64,000 bases of DNA, taken from VAZQ01 sp045811525 (lineage in GTDB: Bacteria; Pseudomonadota; Alphaproteobacteria; Rhizobiales; Xanthobacteraceae). The translations under genes were made by a program, and so were the position numbers. Shown here in pieces: positions 44,490-54,077 of the stretch. Position 1 is the first letter of the stretch, and every line of letters begins with the position of its first letter. The stretch spans positions 19,053 to 83,052 of the forward strand of contig JBJMTV010000037.1 in the NCBI GenBank assembly GCA_045811525.1. Reading direction: 5' to 3'. The notes below the pieces were generated by a model that was not told where the DNA came from, searched no databases, and saw nothing but the letters and a program-made list of their open reading frames with translations.

Positions 44490-45331
44490 GCCGCAGGGAA
44501 ACTACTCGATCGGCTTCGATCGAAGGCTCTGTCCCAGTCGCCCCCGACAAACCGGCCAGCTCGGGCCCTTCAGAGGAAGCATTGCCGCTCGCGTTGGCAA
44601 CGCGCGAGAAGAAGGGCACCAGAACCAGGCGAGCCAACCTCTCTGGGTTTGAAGAGCGGATCGGCTATCATTTCAGCGACCCGGCGCTGCTCGAGCAGGC
44701 GCTCACGCATATTTCTGCCCTGACTGGTGCACGCAACCGGGCCGGCTCCTATCAGCGGCTCGAATTCTTGGGCGATCACGTCCTTGGGCTGGTCATCTCC
44801 GATATGCTGTTTCGGGCCTTCGCCAAGGCAGACGAAGGTGAAATGTCGCGACGGCTTGCCGACCTCGTGCGCCAGGAGACCTGCGCCGAGGTCGCGCGTG
44901 CCATCGATCTCGGCAGTGCGATCATGCTCGGCTCTTCCGAAGCCAATGCCGGTGGTCGTGGTCGCATCGCCATCCTGGCCGATGTCTGCGAGGCATTGAT
45001 TGGAGCGGTGTTCGTGGACGGCGGCTATCCCGCCGCCGCGGCTCTGATTGAACGATTGTGGAGCGAGCGGATGCGCACGCCTGCTCGCCCGCTGCGCGAT
45101 TCCAAGACGGTGCTGCAGGAATGGGCACAAGCTCGTGGGCTTCCCACTCCAGCCTACCGTGAGGTCGAGCGCACGGGCCCCGCACATGACCCGGAATTTC
45201 GAGTGACGGTCGCACTGCCCGATCTGGCGCCTGCCGAGGGGCTTGGCCGTTCGAAGCGCGCTGCGGAACAAGCAGCCGCAGCCGCCATGCTCAGCAGAGC
45301 CGGCGTGAAGACGGATCGGGTGGATGGCTGA
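44486..45331 (+). CDS. rnc: ribonuclease III
   Basis: RNase III cuts double-stranded RNA in rRNA maturation and regulation. An unusually long, low-complexity N-terminal extension of about 55 residues precedes the nuclease domain: LEFLGDHVLGLVIS and ADVCEALIGAVFVDGGY hold the catalytic Glu/Asp set. The C-terminal dsRNA-binding domain is DSKTVLQEWAQARGLPTPAY ... RSKRAAEQAAAAAML. It overlaps lepB by 4 bases and era by 8. Confidence 0.96.
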   Translation: MSRRETTRSASIEGSVPVAPDKPASSGPSEEALPLALATREKKGTRTRRANLSGFEERIGYHFSDPALLEQALTHISALTGARNRAGSYQRLEFLGDHVLGLVISDMLFRAFAKADEGEMSRRLADLVRQETCAEVARAIDLGSAIMLGSSEANAGGRGRIAILADVCEALIGAVFVDGGYPAAAALIERLWSERMRTPARPLRDSKTVLQEWAQARGLPTPAYREVERTGPAHDPEFRVTVALPDLAPAEGLGRSKRAAEQAAAAAMLSRAGVKTDRVDG

Positions 45332-46229
45332 GGGCGCCACCCATTGTGGGTTCATCGCTCTGATCGGCGCCCCGAATGTGGGTAAGTCCACGCTGCTCAA
45401 CGCGTTGGTCGGAGCTAAGGTCGCAATTGTCTCACACAAAGTGCAAACGACCCGTGCGCTCCTGCGCGGTATCGCGCTTGTCGGGAACGCACAGCTCATC
45501 TTCATCGACACGCCCGGTATTTTCCCGCCGCGCCGCCGGCTGGACCGCGCCATGGTGACGAATGCCTGGAGTGGGGCGCAGGACGCAGACATCACTTGCG
45601 TGCTGATCGACGCCGCGCGCGGCCTCGACGAGGAAGGGTGCGCGATTCTCGACAAGCTTTCCGAGCTCGAGGGGCGAAAAGTTTTGCTCCTCAACAAGGT
45701 CGACCTTGTCGAGAAGCCCGCTCTCCTCGGGCTTGCGCATGCGTCAAACCAGCGCGTGAATTTCAGTGCTACATTCATGATATCGGCCCTGACCGGGGAC
45801 GGTCTGCCCCAGCTCAAGGCATGGCTCGCGACCGAGGCCCCGGTCGGGCCTTGGCACTATCCGGAAGACGAGATTACCGACGCCCCGCTGCGGCAACTTG
45901 CCGCCGAGATAACGCGCGAAAAGCTATACTTGCGATTGCACCAGGAGCTTCCCTACCAGTCGCATGTGGAGACCGAACAATGGAAAGAGCTCCAGGACGG
46001 TTCAACGCGCATCGAGCAGACGATCTATGTCGAGCGTGAGAGCCAGCGAAAGATCGTGCTGGGCAAAGCAGGTGCCACCATCAAGGCGATCGGAGCCGAG
46101 GCTCGCCGCGACATTGCCGAGATGATCGAGGGCCCAGTACACCTGTTCCTCTTCGTCAAGGTGCGTGAGCGCTGGGCCGATGACCCTGAGCGTTATCGCG
46201 GAATGGGACTGGATTTCCCGAACGAATAG
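45324..46229 (+). CDS. era: GTPase Era
   Basis: Era assists 30S ribosome assembly by binding the 16S rRNA 3' end. G1 GAPNVGKST, G2 in the HKVQTT switch, G3 DTPGIF, G4 NKVDLV, G5 SALTGDG are present, followed by the KH domain with VLGKAGATIKAIGAEARRDI. 301 residues. Starts inside the end of rnc. Confidence 0.98.
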   Translation: MAEGATHCGFIALIGAPNVGKSTLLNALVGAKVAIVSHKVQTTRALLRGIALVGNAQLIFIDTPGIFPPRRRLDRAMVTNAWSGAQDADITCVLIDAARGLDEEGCAILDKLSELEGRKVLLLNKVDLVEKPALLGLAHASNQRVNFSATFMISALTGDGLPQLKAWLATEAPVGPWHYPEDEITDAPLRQLAAEITREKLYLRLHQELPYQSHVETEQWKELQDGSTRIEQTIYVERESQRKIVLGKAGATIKAIGAEARRDIAEMIEGPVHLFLFVKVRERWADDPERYRGMGLDFPNE

Positions 46230-46247
46230 CGACAGGCCACGAGCTCG

Positions 46248-47006
46248 ATGCAATGGATTGATGAAGGGGTCGTACTCGGGACGCGGCGGCACGGCGAGAA
46301 CAATGCCATTCTCGAATTGCTGACGCGCGATCACGGGCGCCATCTCGGCATGGTCCGAGGCGGATCAGGCTCGCGGCTGCGGCCGCTGCTGCAGCCGGGA
46401 AATCGCCTCAGTGTGAGCTGGCGGGCGCGGCTCGACGAGCATCTCGGACTTTATTCTGTCGAGGCTCTGGATGGCCGAGCGGCTTCGTTCCTCGCTGTCG
46501 CCCACGCACTTTACGGGATGACGCACCTTGCGGCGCTCTGCCGCCTGCTGCCAGAGCGCGATCCGCACCCGCATATCCATGCCGCGCTCGAGACGATAAT
46601 CGAAGAGCTCCTCGATGCGCGCGAGGCGCGGGTCGCGGTCGCGCAGTTCGAGCTGCAGCTGCTTGCCGAGCTAGGTTTCGGGCTCGATCTCAGCTGCTGT
46701 GCCGCCACCGGCGCAGTCGATGACCTCGTCTACGTCTCGCCCAAATCAAGTCGTGCCGTGTCGCGCGAGGCCGGGGAAGCATGGCGGCACAAGCTATTGC
46801 CGATACCAGCGTTCCTCCTGCAGACGTCCCGGCGGCAGCTCCCTGAAGAGCTCTCATCGCAAGACATTTTGGATGGCTACTCGCTCACCGGGTTCTTTCT
46901 GCTGCGCCACGTGCTGGAGCCGCGCGGGCTAGGTTTGGCCGAAGCACGCGCGAGCTTCATCGCCGCCGTGTTACGCGAGCCTGCATCCTCTGCGCTGCAC
47001 GGGTAG
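46248..47006 (+). CDS. recO: DNA repair protein RecO
   Basis: RecO mediates RecA loading in the RecFOR pathway. The 252-residue sequence has the OB-fold N-terminus MQWIDEGVVLGTRRHGENNAILELLTRDHGRHLGMVRGG and the helical YLLE-type core ARVAVAQFELQLLAELGFGLDLSCCAATG. It follows era by 18 bases, as in most alphaproteobacteria. Confidence 0.95.
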   Translation: MQWIDEGVVLGTRRHGENNAILELLTRDHGRHLGMVRGGSGSRLRPLLQPGNRLSVSWRARLDEHLGLYSVEALDGRAASFLAVAHALYGMTHLAALCRLLPERDPHPHIHAALETIIEELLDAREARVAVAQFELQLLAELGFGLDLSCCAATGAVDDLVYVSPKSSRAVSREAGEAWRHKLLPIPAFLLQTSRRQLPEELSSQDILDGYSLTGFFLLRHVLEPRGLGLAEARASFIAAVLREPASSALHG

Positions 47007-47050
47007 AGAGCCGGTGCTCTTCACCGAACTCTCTCCCCCGTCTCAGGCTG

Positions 47051-47263
47051 TTACCACCACGAGCAATGCAGCCGTCCATGGCGGCCCACCGCGCAATGAC
47101 GGTGGCGGTCATGATATCGCCACCACTGGACCTGTCCGATGGCGCGTCCCGCGTGTGCGGCATGGCCGATCGAGGAGCCGTGAACCGGGGCGGCGAGGGC
47201 CGGGGCGCCGGCGCCCAGCGCTAATCCAAGCGTGAGCAATCCAGCGATTAAGGTCGTGCGCAT
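47051..47263 (-). CDS. small exported His/Arg/Trp-rich protein
   Basis: A 70-residue protein starting at ATG 47263 with AAGGAG upstream. A signal peptide (MRTTLIAGLLTLGLALGAGAPALAA) is followed by a 45-residue mature part rich in His, Arg, Gly and Trp, ending WWRYHDRHRHCAVGRHGRLHCSWW with two Cys. Many Hyphomicrobiales carry such small secreted His-rich proteins; metal binding is plausible from composition but unproven. It is on the opposite strand between recO and parC. Confidence 0.65.
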   Translation of the reverse strand: MRTTLIAGLLTLGLALGAGAPALAAPVHGSSIGHAAHAGRAIGQVQWWRYHDRHRHCAVGRHGRLHCSWW

Positions 47264-47400
47264 TTGTGACTCTCCTTGCATTGTTGCGAGCCGCAACAGG
47301 GCGTCTCGTATTCTGCGAGCCTAAGCGCTCGATTCAGAACGCAGGGTGGCCAACGCGTTCATTGCTTGTTCATCGCGCGCATTGCCATTAACTTTTCGTC

Positions 47401-49683
47401 ATGGGCAAACAACTGATTCCCGTTCCGGAAGGCGAGGTGGAAGAGATTGCGTTGCGTGACGCGCTCGAGGAGCGCTACCTGCAATACGCGCTCTCCACCA
47501 TCACCGGACGTGCGCTTCCCGATGCACGCGACGGGCTCAAGCCGGTGCATCGGCGCCTCCTCTATGCCATGCGGCAGCTGCGGCTTGATCCGGGCACGGC
47601 GTTCAAAAAATGTGCGCGCGTTGTCGGTGATGTCATCGGCAAGTTTCATCCGCATGGCGACCAGGCGGTCTATGACGCGATGGTGCGCCTCGCTCAGGAT
47701 TTCGCTCAGCGGTATCCACTTGTCGACGGTCAGGGGAATTTCGGCAATGTCGACGGCGATAACCCCGCAGCCATGCGCTACACCGAGGCGCGCCTGACGG
47801 AGGTCGCGCAGCTGTTGCTGGAAGGCATCGATGAGGCCGCCATTGACTTCAAGCCTACTTACGACGGCTCGGAAAACGAGCCCGTGGTGCTTCCGGGTGC
47901 ATTTCCCAATCTGCTTGCGAATGGCTCACAGGGCATCGCCGTGGGCATGGCCACGTCAATTCCGCCGCATAATGCGGCTGAGCTGTGCGACGCCGCGCTT
48001 CACCTGATCGAGACGCCGAATGCCCGCACCCGGACGCTGCTGAAATACGTGCCGGGCCCCGACTTCCCGACCGGCGGCATCATCGTGGATCCTCCTGAGG
48101 CCATCGCTGAGGCCTATGCCACCGGACGCGGATCGTTTCGGGTGCGTGCACGCTGGCATAAGGAGGACACCGGGCGCGGTACCTACCTCATCGTGATCAC
48201 CGAGGTGCCCTGGCTCGTGCAAAAGGCGCGCCTGGTTGAGAAGCTTGCGGAGTTTCTGAACGAGCGCAAGCTTCCCCTGGTGGCGGAGGCGCGTGATGAG
48301 TCGGCTGAAGACATACGGCTCGTCATCGAGCCGCGCTCGCGCACTGCCGACCCTGAATTGTTGATGGAGTCGCTATTCAAGCTCACCGAGCTGGAAAGCC
48401 GTATTCCGCTCAACATGAACGTCCTCGTGAAGGGCCGCATCCCGAAGGTCGTGGGGCTCGCTGAGGCGCTTTCCGAGTGGCTTGCACACCGGCGTGAGGT
48501 GCTGCTGCGCCGAACACGCCACCGGCTCAGTCAAATCGAGCACCGGCTTGACGTGCTCGGCGGCTATCTCGTCGCCTATCTCAACGTGGACAAGGTGATC
48601 AAGATCATCCGCACCGAGGACGAGCCCAAGCCGGTGCTGATGAGGACCTTCAAGCTTACCGATGTGCAGGCGGAAGCCATCTTGAACATGCGCCTGCGCA
48701 ACCTGCGCAAGCTCGACGAGATGGAGATCAAGAAAGAAGACCGGGAGCTGCGCGTCGAGCGCAAGGCTCTAAGCGAGCTCATGGCATCGGAGAAGCTGCA
48801 GTGGAGCAAGGTCGCTGATGAGATCAGGGACGTCCGCAGCAGGTTTGGTGCGAAGACCGCGCTGGGCAAGCGCCGAACGAGCTTTGCGCAGGCACCCGAG
48901 CACGATGACGCAGCAATAGAGCAGGCGCTGGTCGAGCGCGAGCCGATCACCGTCGTCGTTTCACAGAAGGGTTGGATCCGAGCGCTCCGCGGCACGGTGA
49001 CCGATCTGTCCGGGGTGACTTTCAAGACGGATGACGGACCTAAGTTCGCGTTCCCGGCCGAGACGACCTCCAAGTGTCTGGCCTTCGCGAGTAACGGGCG
49101 CTTCTATACTCTCGATGCCGCAAAGCTGCCGGGAGGCCGCGGCCACGGCGAGCCCATCCGCCTGTTCGCCGATCTTGAGCAAGATGCCGATTTCGTAGCC
49201 GTGTTTCGCTATCAGGGCGGGCGAAAGCTGCTGGTGGGCAGCTCGGTTGGACGCGGCTTTGTGGTCGCCGAGGACGAGTGCGTCGCCAACACCCGCAAGG
49301 GCAAGCAGGTGCTCAACGTGACACCGCCGGATGTCGCCTGCGCCCTCACGCCCGTTGTGGGAGAGCTGGTCGCGACAATTGGGCAGAACCGCAAGCTCCT
49401 CATCTTCCCGCTGGAGCAGGTGCCGGAAATGGGACGCGGACGTGGGGTGCGTCTGCAGCGCTACAAGGATGGGTACTTGTCAGATCTTAAGACCTTCACG
49501 GCGCAGGAGGGGCTGACCTGGATTGACAATGGCGGACGCGTGTTCAGCCAATCGCTCAAGGAGCTTGCACCTTGGCGCGGTAACCGGGGCGATGCCGGGG
49601 GCGTGCGGCCGGACAGGTTTCTAACGAACAACCGGTTCGGCCAATTGCCGGTCGCGGCGACGAGGACGCCCCCGGAGAAGTAG
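47401..49683 (+). CDS. parC: DNA topoisomerase IV subunit A
   Basis: ParC breaks and rejoins DNA to decatenate daughter chromosomes. The 760-residue sequence has LPDARDGLKPVHRRLLYAM, GKFHPHGDQAVYDAMVRLAQ with the quinolone-region Gln/Asp positions, MRYTEARLT with the active-site Tyr, and a C-terminal beta-pinwheel (FGAKTALGKRRTSF). At the position of E. coli ParC Ser80 there is Gln, which is intrinsic to the lineage rather than an obvious resistance change. Its partner parE is elsewhere. Confidence 0.96.
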   Translation: MGKQLIPVPEGEVEEIALRDALEERYLQYALSTITGRALPDARDGLKPVHRRLLYAMRQLRLDPGTAFKKCARVVGDVIGKFHPHGDQAVYDAMVRLAQDFAQRYPLVDGQGNFGNVDGDNPAAMRYTEARLTEVAQLLLEGIDEAAIDFKPTYDGSENEPVVLPGAFPNLLANGSQGIAVGMATSIPPHNAAELCDAALHLIETPNARTRTLLKYVPGPDFPTGGIIVDPPEAIAEAYATGRGSFRVRARWHKEDTGRGTYLIVITEVPWLVQKARLVEKLAEFLNERKLPLVAEARDESAEDIRLVIEPRSRTADPELLMESLFKLTELESRIPLNMNVLVKGRIPKVVGLAEALSEWLAHRREVLLRRTRHRLSQIEHRLDVLGGYLVAYLNVDKVIKIIRTEDEPKPVLMRTFKLTDVQAEAILNMRLRNLRKLDEMEIKKEDRELRVERKALSELMASEKLQWSKVADEIRDVRSRFGAKTALGKRRTSFAQAPEHDDAAIEQALVEREPITVVVSQKGWIRALRGTVTDLSGVTFKTDDGPKFAFPAETTSKCLAFASNGRFYTLDAAKLPGGRGHGEPIRLFADLEQDADFVAVFRYQGGRKLLVGSSVGRGFVVAEDECVANTRKGKQVLNVTPPDVACALTPVVGELVATIGQNRKLLIFPLEQVPEMGRGRGVRLQRYKDGYLSDLKTFTAQEGLTWIDNGGRVFSQSLKELAPWRGNRGDAGGVRPDRFLTNNRFGQLPVAATRTPPEK

Positions 49684-49735
49684 GCTTGGTCCTTGCCCCT
49701 CGGCCTTTGCTGCCGTGCCGCGCTGCAGGCTGCAA

Positions 49736-49752
49736 TTGCAAATTATTCGCAA
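49736..49752. promoter_or_regulatory. Fur/Mur-type palindrome upstream of mntH
   Basis: TTGCAAATTATTCGCAA is a 17-bp near-perfect inverted repeat (one mismatch) of the form TTGC-N-AAT-N-ATT-N-GCAA. An overlapping TGCAATTGCA lies at 49731-49740. It sits 44 bases before the mntH ATG. Fur-family manganese regulators (Mur) of alphaproteobacteria bind AT-rich palindromes with TGC/GCA ends upstream of mntH/sit genes; the assignment here is inference. Confidence 0.5.
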
Positions 49753-49795
49753 CAAAGATATCAGCGGGGGCTGGGTTCTGGATCCCGTCCCGCGA

Positions 49796-51145
49796 ATGCA
49801 CGAGCAACGGCCCTCTCTCGACCTGAGTGCATCCGGGTGGCGCCGTTCCCGAGGGCGACCTTCGCTTTCGGAAGTGTTCGGATCAGTTGCGATCCGGCCC
49901 CAGGGCCCGTTTTGGAGGAAGCTCCTTGCCTTCCTCGGGCCCGGCTATTTGGTCGCCGTGGGCTACATGGATCCCGGCAATTGGGCGACCTCGCTCGCGG
50001 GGGGCTCGAAGTTTGGCTACGCGCTGCTCACGGTTGCGCTTCTCTCCAATCTCATAGCCATCCTGCTGCAAGGCTTGTGCGCGCGGCTTGGTATCGCCTC
50101 TGGGCGGGATCTGGCGCAGGCCTGCCGGGATGCCTTTCCGCGTCTTGTCTCATGGCCACTGTGGCTTGCGGCGGAGATCGCCATCTGCGCCACCGATCTT
50201 GCTGAGGTGATCGGTACGGCGATCGGGCTAAATCTGCTGTTCGGTGTGCCGCTCGCGATCGGCGTGGTGCTGACAGCGCTTGATGTCTTCCTCGTGCTGT
50301 GGCTGCAGAGCATTGGCTTCCGCTGGATCGAAGCCTTTGTTGTCACCCTGCTCGCAGTGATCACGCTGTGCTTCGGCATCCAGATCGCGTTCGCCGATCC
50401 GAGTTGGGGTGCGGTCATCCGAGGCTTTGTCCCGAGCACTGAGATCGTCAGAAACCCGGAGATGCTCTACCTCTCACTCGGCATCCTTGGTGCCACGGTG
50501 ATGCCGCACAATCTCTATCTGCATTCGGGCGTGGTGCAGACGCGTCGCTTGGGCGAGACGGTACCGGAGCGGCGCGAGGCAATCAGATTGGCGACAGCCG
50601 ACTCGACGATCGCCTTGATGTTCGCCCTGCTGATCAACGCTTCTATCTTGATCCTGGCCGCTGCGACGTTCAACAAGGCTGGCAAAACCGACGTGGCGGA
50701 GCTCGATCAGGCACACTCGTTCCTGGCCCCGTTACTCGGCTCCGCCATCGCCCCGACGCTGTTCGGCATCGCACTGCTGTGCTGCGGTATGAACTCGACC
50801 GTCACTGCGACGCTGTCGGGTCAGATCGTCATGGAGGGCTTTCTCGACATTCGGCTGCCGGGCTGGGCGCGGCGCCTATTGACGCGCGCAATCGCAATCG
50901 TACCGGCCGCGGTCGTGACCATCTGGTATGGCGAATCGGGTACCGCCAAGCTGCTCATCTTGAGCCAAGTGGTGCTCAGCATGCAGCTGCCATTTGCGAT
51001 CGTACCGCTGGTGATGTTCACAGCCGACCGCAGGAAGATGGGAGAGCTGGTGGCGCCGTTCTGGATCACCGCGCTCGCGGTCCTGGCAGCGCTGCTGATC
51101 ATAGGGCTTAACCTGAAGTTGATGCACGATCAGATAACCGGTTGA
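49796..51145 (+). CDS. mntH: NRAMP-family manganese/divalent metal transporter
   Basis: A 449-residue proton-coupled Mn(II) importer with 11 TM helices. The TM1 metal motif MDPGNWATSLAGGSKFGYALL (DPGN) and the TM6 MPHNLYLHSG are intact. ATG 49796 is the best start: it lies after the regulatory palindrome, though its ribosome site is weak. It is probably a single-gene unit. Confidence 0.93.
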   Translation: MHEQRPSLDLSASGWRRSRGRPSLSEVFGSVAIRPQGPFWRKLLAFLGPGYLVAVGYMDPGNWATSLAGGSKFGYALLTVALLSNLIAILLQGLCARLGIASGRDLAQACRDAFPRLVSWPLWLAAEIAICATDLAEVIGTAIGLNLLFGVPLAIGVVLTALDVFLVLWLQSIGFRWIEAFVVTLLAVITLCFGIQIAFADPSWGAVIRGFVPSTEIVRNPEMLYLSLGILGATVMPHNLYLHSGVVQTRRLGETVPERREAIRLATADSTIALMFALLINASILILAAATFNKAGKTDVAELDQAHSFLAPLLGSAIAPTLFGIALLCCGMNSTVTATLSGQIVMEGFLDIRLPGWARRLLTRAIAIVPAAVVTIWYGESGTAKLLILSQVVLSMQLPFAIVPLVMFTADRRKMGELVAPFWITALAVLAALLIIGLNLKLMHDQITG

Positions 51146-51233
51146 GCTCTGCAGTGGGGCGGCTGATCAGCGCGCGCATCCACGCTGCGCGAACCAGTGC
51201 TTGCACGCACCTGACCAGCTCGGCGGCGCAAAG

Positions 51234-52001
51234 TTACTCGACAGCTGCGGCTGCGCCTTCCACCCGCTTCCAGCCGTCAGGCGAGAGCCGCTCCTGCGGT
51301 AGGAAGCGTCCCTTGTAGTCCATCTTGCGCGAGCCTTGCACCCAATAGCCGAGATAGACGTACGACAATCCCATGCGGCGCGCCCGGTCGATGTGATCGA
51401 GGATCATGAAGGTGCCGAGCGAGCGCGGTGCCTCCTCCGACTCAAAAAATGAGTACACCATGGAAAGGCCATCACTCAGCACGTCTGTGAGAGCCACCGC
51501 CACCAATTCACCTGCCGGGTGCTCATCGCGGCTCTCTGGAGAGGCGCGGCGGCGATATTCGACCATATGCGTTTCGACGTGACTGTCCTCGACCATCAAA
51601 GCAAAATCGAGAACCGACATATCCGCCATCCCGCCATCGCGGTGACGAGCATCAAGATAAGAGCGGAACACCGAATACTGCTCCGACGTGGGCACGGCGA
51701 CCCGCATCTCGCCGGAAATGTCGTCATTGCGCTCGAGAATGCGCCGCATGCTGCGTGTCGGCCGAAAATCCGCAGCAACCACCCTGACCGAGACGCAGGC
51801 TCGGCAGGTTTCGCATGCCGGTCGATATGCGATGGATTGGCTGCGACGGAAGCCGCCATGGGTGAGCAGATCGTTGAGCTCGGCAGCACGCTCTCCCACC
51901 AGATGGGTGAACACCTTGCGCTCCTCCTGCCCCGGCAGATACGGACAGGGGGAGGGCGCGGTCAGATAAAATTGCGGTGTGTTTCGAGAATGCTGTGTCA
52001 C
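51234..52001 (-). CDS. bpt: aspartate/glutamate leucyltransferase
   Basis: Bpt adds leucine to N-terminal Asp/Glu residues, marking proteins for ClpS-ClpAP degradation. The 255-residue sequence has the N-terminal QFYLTAPSPCPYLPGQEERKVFTHL, YRPACETCRACVSVRV (Cys cluster), FRPTRSMRRI and SRKMDYKGRFLPQERL. The GTG at 52001 gives the usual family start TQHSRNTPQFYL; the frame extends to 52028 but without a good start. It faces away from the RDD gene's end, both on the minus strand. Confidence 0.93.
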   Translation of the reverse strand: MTQHSRNTPQFYLTAPSPCPYLPGQEERKVFTHLVGERAAELNDLLTHGGFRRSQSIAYRPACETCRACVSVRVVAADFRPTRSMRRILERNDDISGEMRVAVPTSEQYSVFRSYLDARHRDGGMADMSVLDFALMVEDSHVETHMVEYRRRASPESRDEHPAGELVAVALTDVLSDGLSMVYSFFESEEAPRSLGTFMILDHIDRARRMGLSYVYLGYWVQGSRKMDYKGRFLPQERLSPDGWKRVEGAAAAVE

Positions 52002-52082
52002 GACCACTTTACCGCGCCAACGAGGCAACGCTCTGCGCTGCGTGTAGAATTGCCCGGCGTTCCCGCCGTCGTCAAATTGATT

Positions 52083-52634
52083 TCAGCCACCCATATAGGC
52101 GCGCCGCAAGGCCTCGGCGCGGGGTTGAGAATTGATGACGATAGAGCCCACCAGCACGTCATTGAGAAGACGCCGCCGGTGATTGAAGAAAGGGACGAGC
52201 AGGATAAGTGGCGTCAGATAAGAGATGGTGAGCCAGAAGGCAACCGCATGCACGGCGCCAAGCAGAAAGTAGGCAGGCGCCCCGTACCAGGTCCGCATCT
52301 CCAAATCCATGACGCGCATGCCTATGGTGGCGGAGGCAGGGCTGCCAAAGCTGAAGCCGTAGTAGCAGATCGCCCAGATGACGATCAGCGGCCAAAACAG
52401 TGGGGAGAGGAACGCGTACAGCAGGCCCGCGAGTCCCAGGGTTGCGATGGTCGTGAGCAACATGAAGACGCCGGCGAGAACAATCGGCACGGCAATGATG
52501 GCGAGGTCGATGAGAAAAGCGAGGCAACGCCGGGCGAGCACGCCCGCGAAAAGCTCCGGGTGCACGGCCGGGTCGTAGGCATGTGGCTTGAGCTCGACAG
52601 AAAGCCCAAGTCGTCGCGGTTCACTGCCGGCCAT
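52083..52634 (-). CDS. RDD-family membrane protein
   Basis: A 183-residue inner-membrane protein. The RDD signature appears as GVLARRCLAFLIDLAIIAVPIV (Arg then Asp in TM1), ATIGMRVMDLEMRT and RRRLLNDVLVGSIVINSQ. Three hydrophobic segments are predicted. Function of most RDD proteins is unknown; some bind transported ions. ATG 52634 begins MAGSEPRRL. It lies 81 bases upstream of bpt. Confidence 0.85.
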   Translation of the reverse strand: MAGSEPRRLGLSVELKPHAYDPAVHPELFAGVLARRCLAFLIDLAIIAVPIVLAGVFMLLTTIATLGLAGLLYAFLSPLFWPLIVIWAICYYGFSFGSPASATIGMRVMDLEMRTWYGAPAYFLLGAVHAVAFWLTISYLTPLILLVPFFNHRRRLLNDVLVGSIVINSQPRAEALRRAYMGG

Positions 52635-52792
52635 GGCGCGCCATCCTGCTGTTACCTGCCGAGGCCAGAGCTTGTATCCTCGACTTGCGCCGAATCCCCT
52701 GCGCAGATCGAGACTAAACCTTGTGCTCGCAAGAGCACCAGAGACGCCGCGTCCCAGTCGGACGGGGCGCGCGGCTGCACCGATAAGCATCC

Positions 52793-54016
52793 ATGACGAT
52801 CAGCATTGCCGAGATCGAAGCTGCCCGGCGCACGATTGCTGGCCAGGTGCTGCGCACACCCATGCTGCCCGCCCCCAAGCTATCGGCGCTCACCGGCGCT
52901 GACGTGTACGTCAAATACGAAAACCTTCAGGTGACCAATTCATTCAAGGAACGGGGTGCCCTCAACAAGCTTTCCTCGCTTGGCGGGCCTGAGCGGGACC
53001 GCGGCGTCATTGCAATGTCGGCCGGCAATCATGCTCAGGCGCTCGCCTATCATGCTGCCCGTCTCGCAATACCGGCGACTATCGTGATGCCCGTGACGAC
53101 GCCGTTCGTGAAGGTCGAGGCGACGCAGGCGCACGGGGCTGATGTGGTTCTGCACGGCGAATCCATAGCTGATGCGCAAGTACGTGCTGAGGAGCTCGCA
53201 CGCGAGCGCGCATTGACTTGGGTACATCCTTACGATGACCCGCTGGTCATTGCGGGGCAGGGCACCATTGCGCTGGAAATGCTGGAGGAGGTGCCTGAGC
53301 TCGAGACTCTGGTCGTTCCGGTCGGGGGCGGCGGGTTGATTGCCGGCAATGCGGTTGCGGCGCGGGCGAAGAGTCCCTCGCTAGAGTTGCTCGGCGCCGA
53401 AGCCGCGCTCTACCCTTCGTTCTGGAACGCGCTGAAGGGCGATGATCGTCCGTTTGGCGGGCCGACCCTGGCCGAGGGCATCGCTGTCAAGAACGTGGGG
53501 AAGCTCGCGCTGCCGATCGTGCGCGACCTCGTTGCCGATATCGTGCTGGTCGATGAGGCTCAGCTGGAGGGTGCAGTCAATGCCTTTTTGACCCTGCAGA
53601 AGACAATGGCGGAAGGAGCCGGCGCCGCGGGGCTTGCCGCCATGCTGGCCCAGCCGGAACGGTTTCGCGGCCGCAAAGTCGGGCTCATTCTCTGCGGCGG
53701 CAACATCGATGCCCGCATTCTTGCTTCAGTCATGGTGCGCGAGCTCGAGCGCGAGGATCGTATCGCCTCCTTCCGTCTGTCCATTCCCGACCGGCCCGGG
53801 GTGCTCGGGCTCATTGCCACCCGGCTCGGAACTCTTGGCGCAAACATCCTGGCCGTGGATCACCACCGCTTGTTCCTCGATGTTCCGGCGAAGGGGGCAA
53901 AGCTGGACGTCACCGTCGAAATTCGCGGTCAGATGCATGGCGAAGCCATCTTCAACGCGCTGGAGTCCGAGGGCTACCAGCCGATCTGGATCGATAGCGC
54001 GGCGACTATGGAGTAG
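52793..54016 (+). CDS. threonine ammonia-lyase (catabolic type with ACT domain)
   Basis: A 407-residue PLP enzyme that deaminates threonine (or serine) to 2-oxobutyrate (pyruvate) and ammonia. The PLP Lys is in NSFKERGALNKL, the Gly-rich phosphate loop is PVGGGGLIAGN, and C-terminally SIPDRPGVLGLIATRLGTLG is a short ACT-type regulatory domain, as in TdcB/IlvA short forms. The start ATG at 52793 has little ribosome-site support but fits the family start. Confidence 0.92.
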   Translation: MTISIAEIEAARRTIAGQVLRTPMLPAPKLSALTGADVYVKYENLQVTNSFKERGALNKLSSLGGPERDRGVIAMSAGNHAQALAYHAARLAIPATIVMPVTTPFVKVEATQAHGADVVLHGESIADAQVRAEELARERALTWVHPYDDPLVIAGQGTIALEMLEEVPELETLVVPVGGGGLIAGNAVAARAKSPSLELLGAEAALYPSFWNALKGDDRPFGGPTLAEGIAVKNVGKLALPIVRDLVADIVLVDEAQLEGAVNAFLTLQKTMAEGAGAAGLAAMLAQPERFRGRKVGLILCGGNIDARILASVMVRELEREDRIASFRLSIPDRPGVLGLIATRLGTLGANILAVDHHRLFLDVPAKGAKLDVTVEIRGQMHGEAIFNALESEGYQPIWIDSAATME

Positions 54017-54077
54017 GGTCCTGTCTGGGACCGTGCACGGCTGAGGGGTTGCCGACCTGCGCGAAAAAGAGCTCCGG

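Noticed and set aside
49715..49795. 27-residue N-terminal extension of MntH
   Set aside because: It would include the Fur/Mur-like palindrome in the coding region and is not homologous to the family start.
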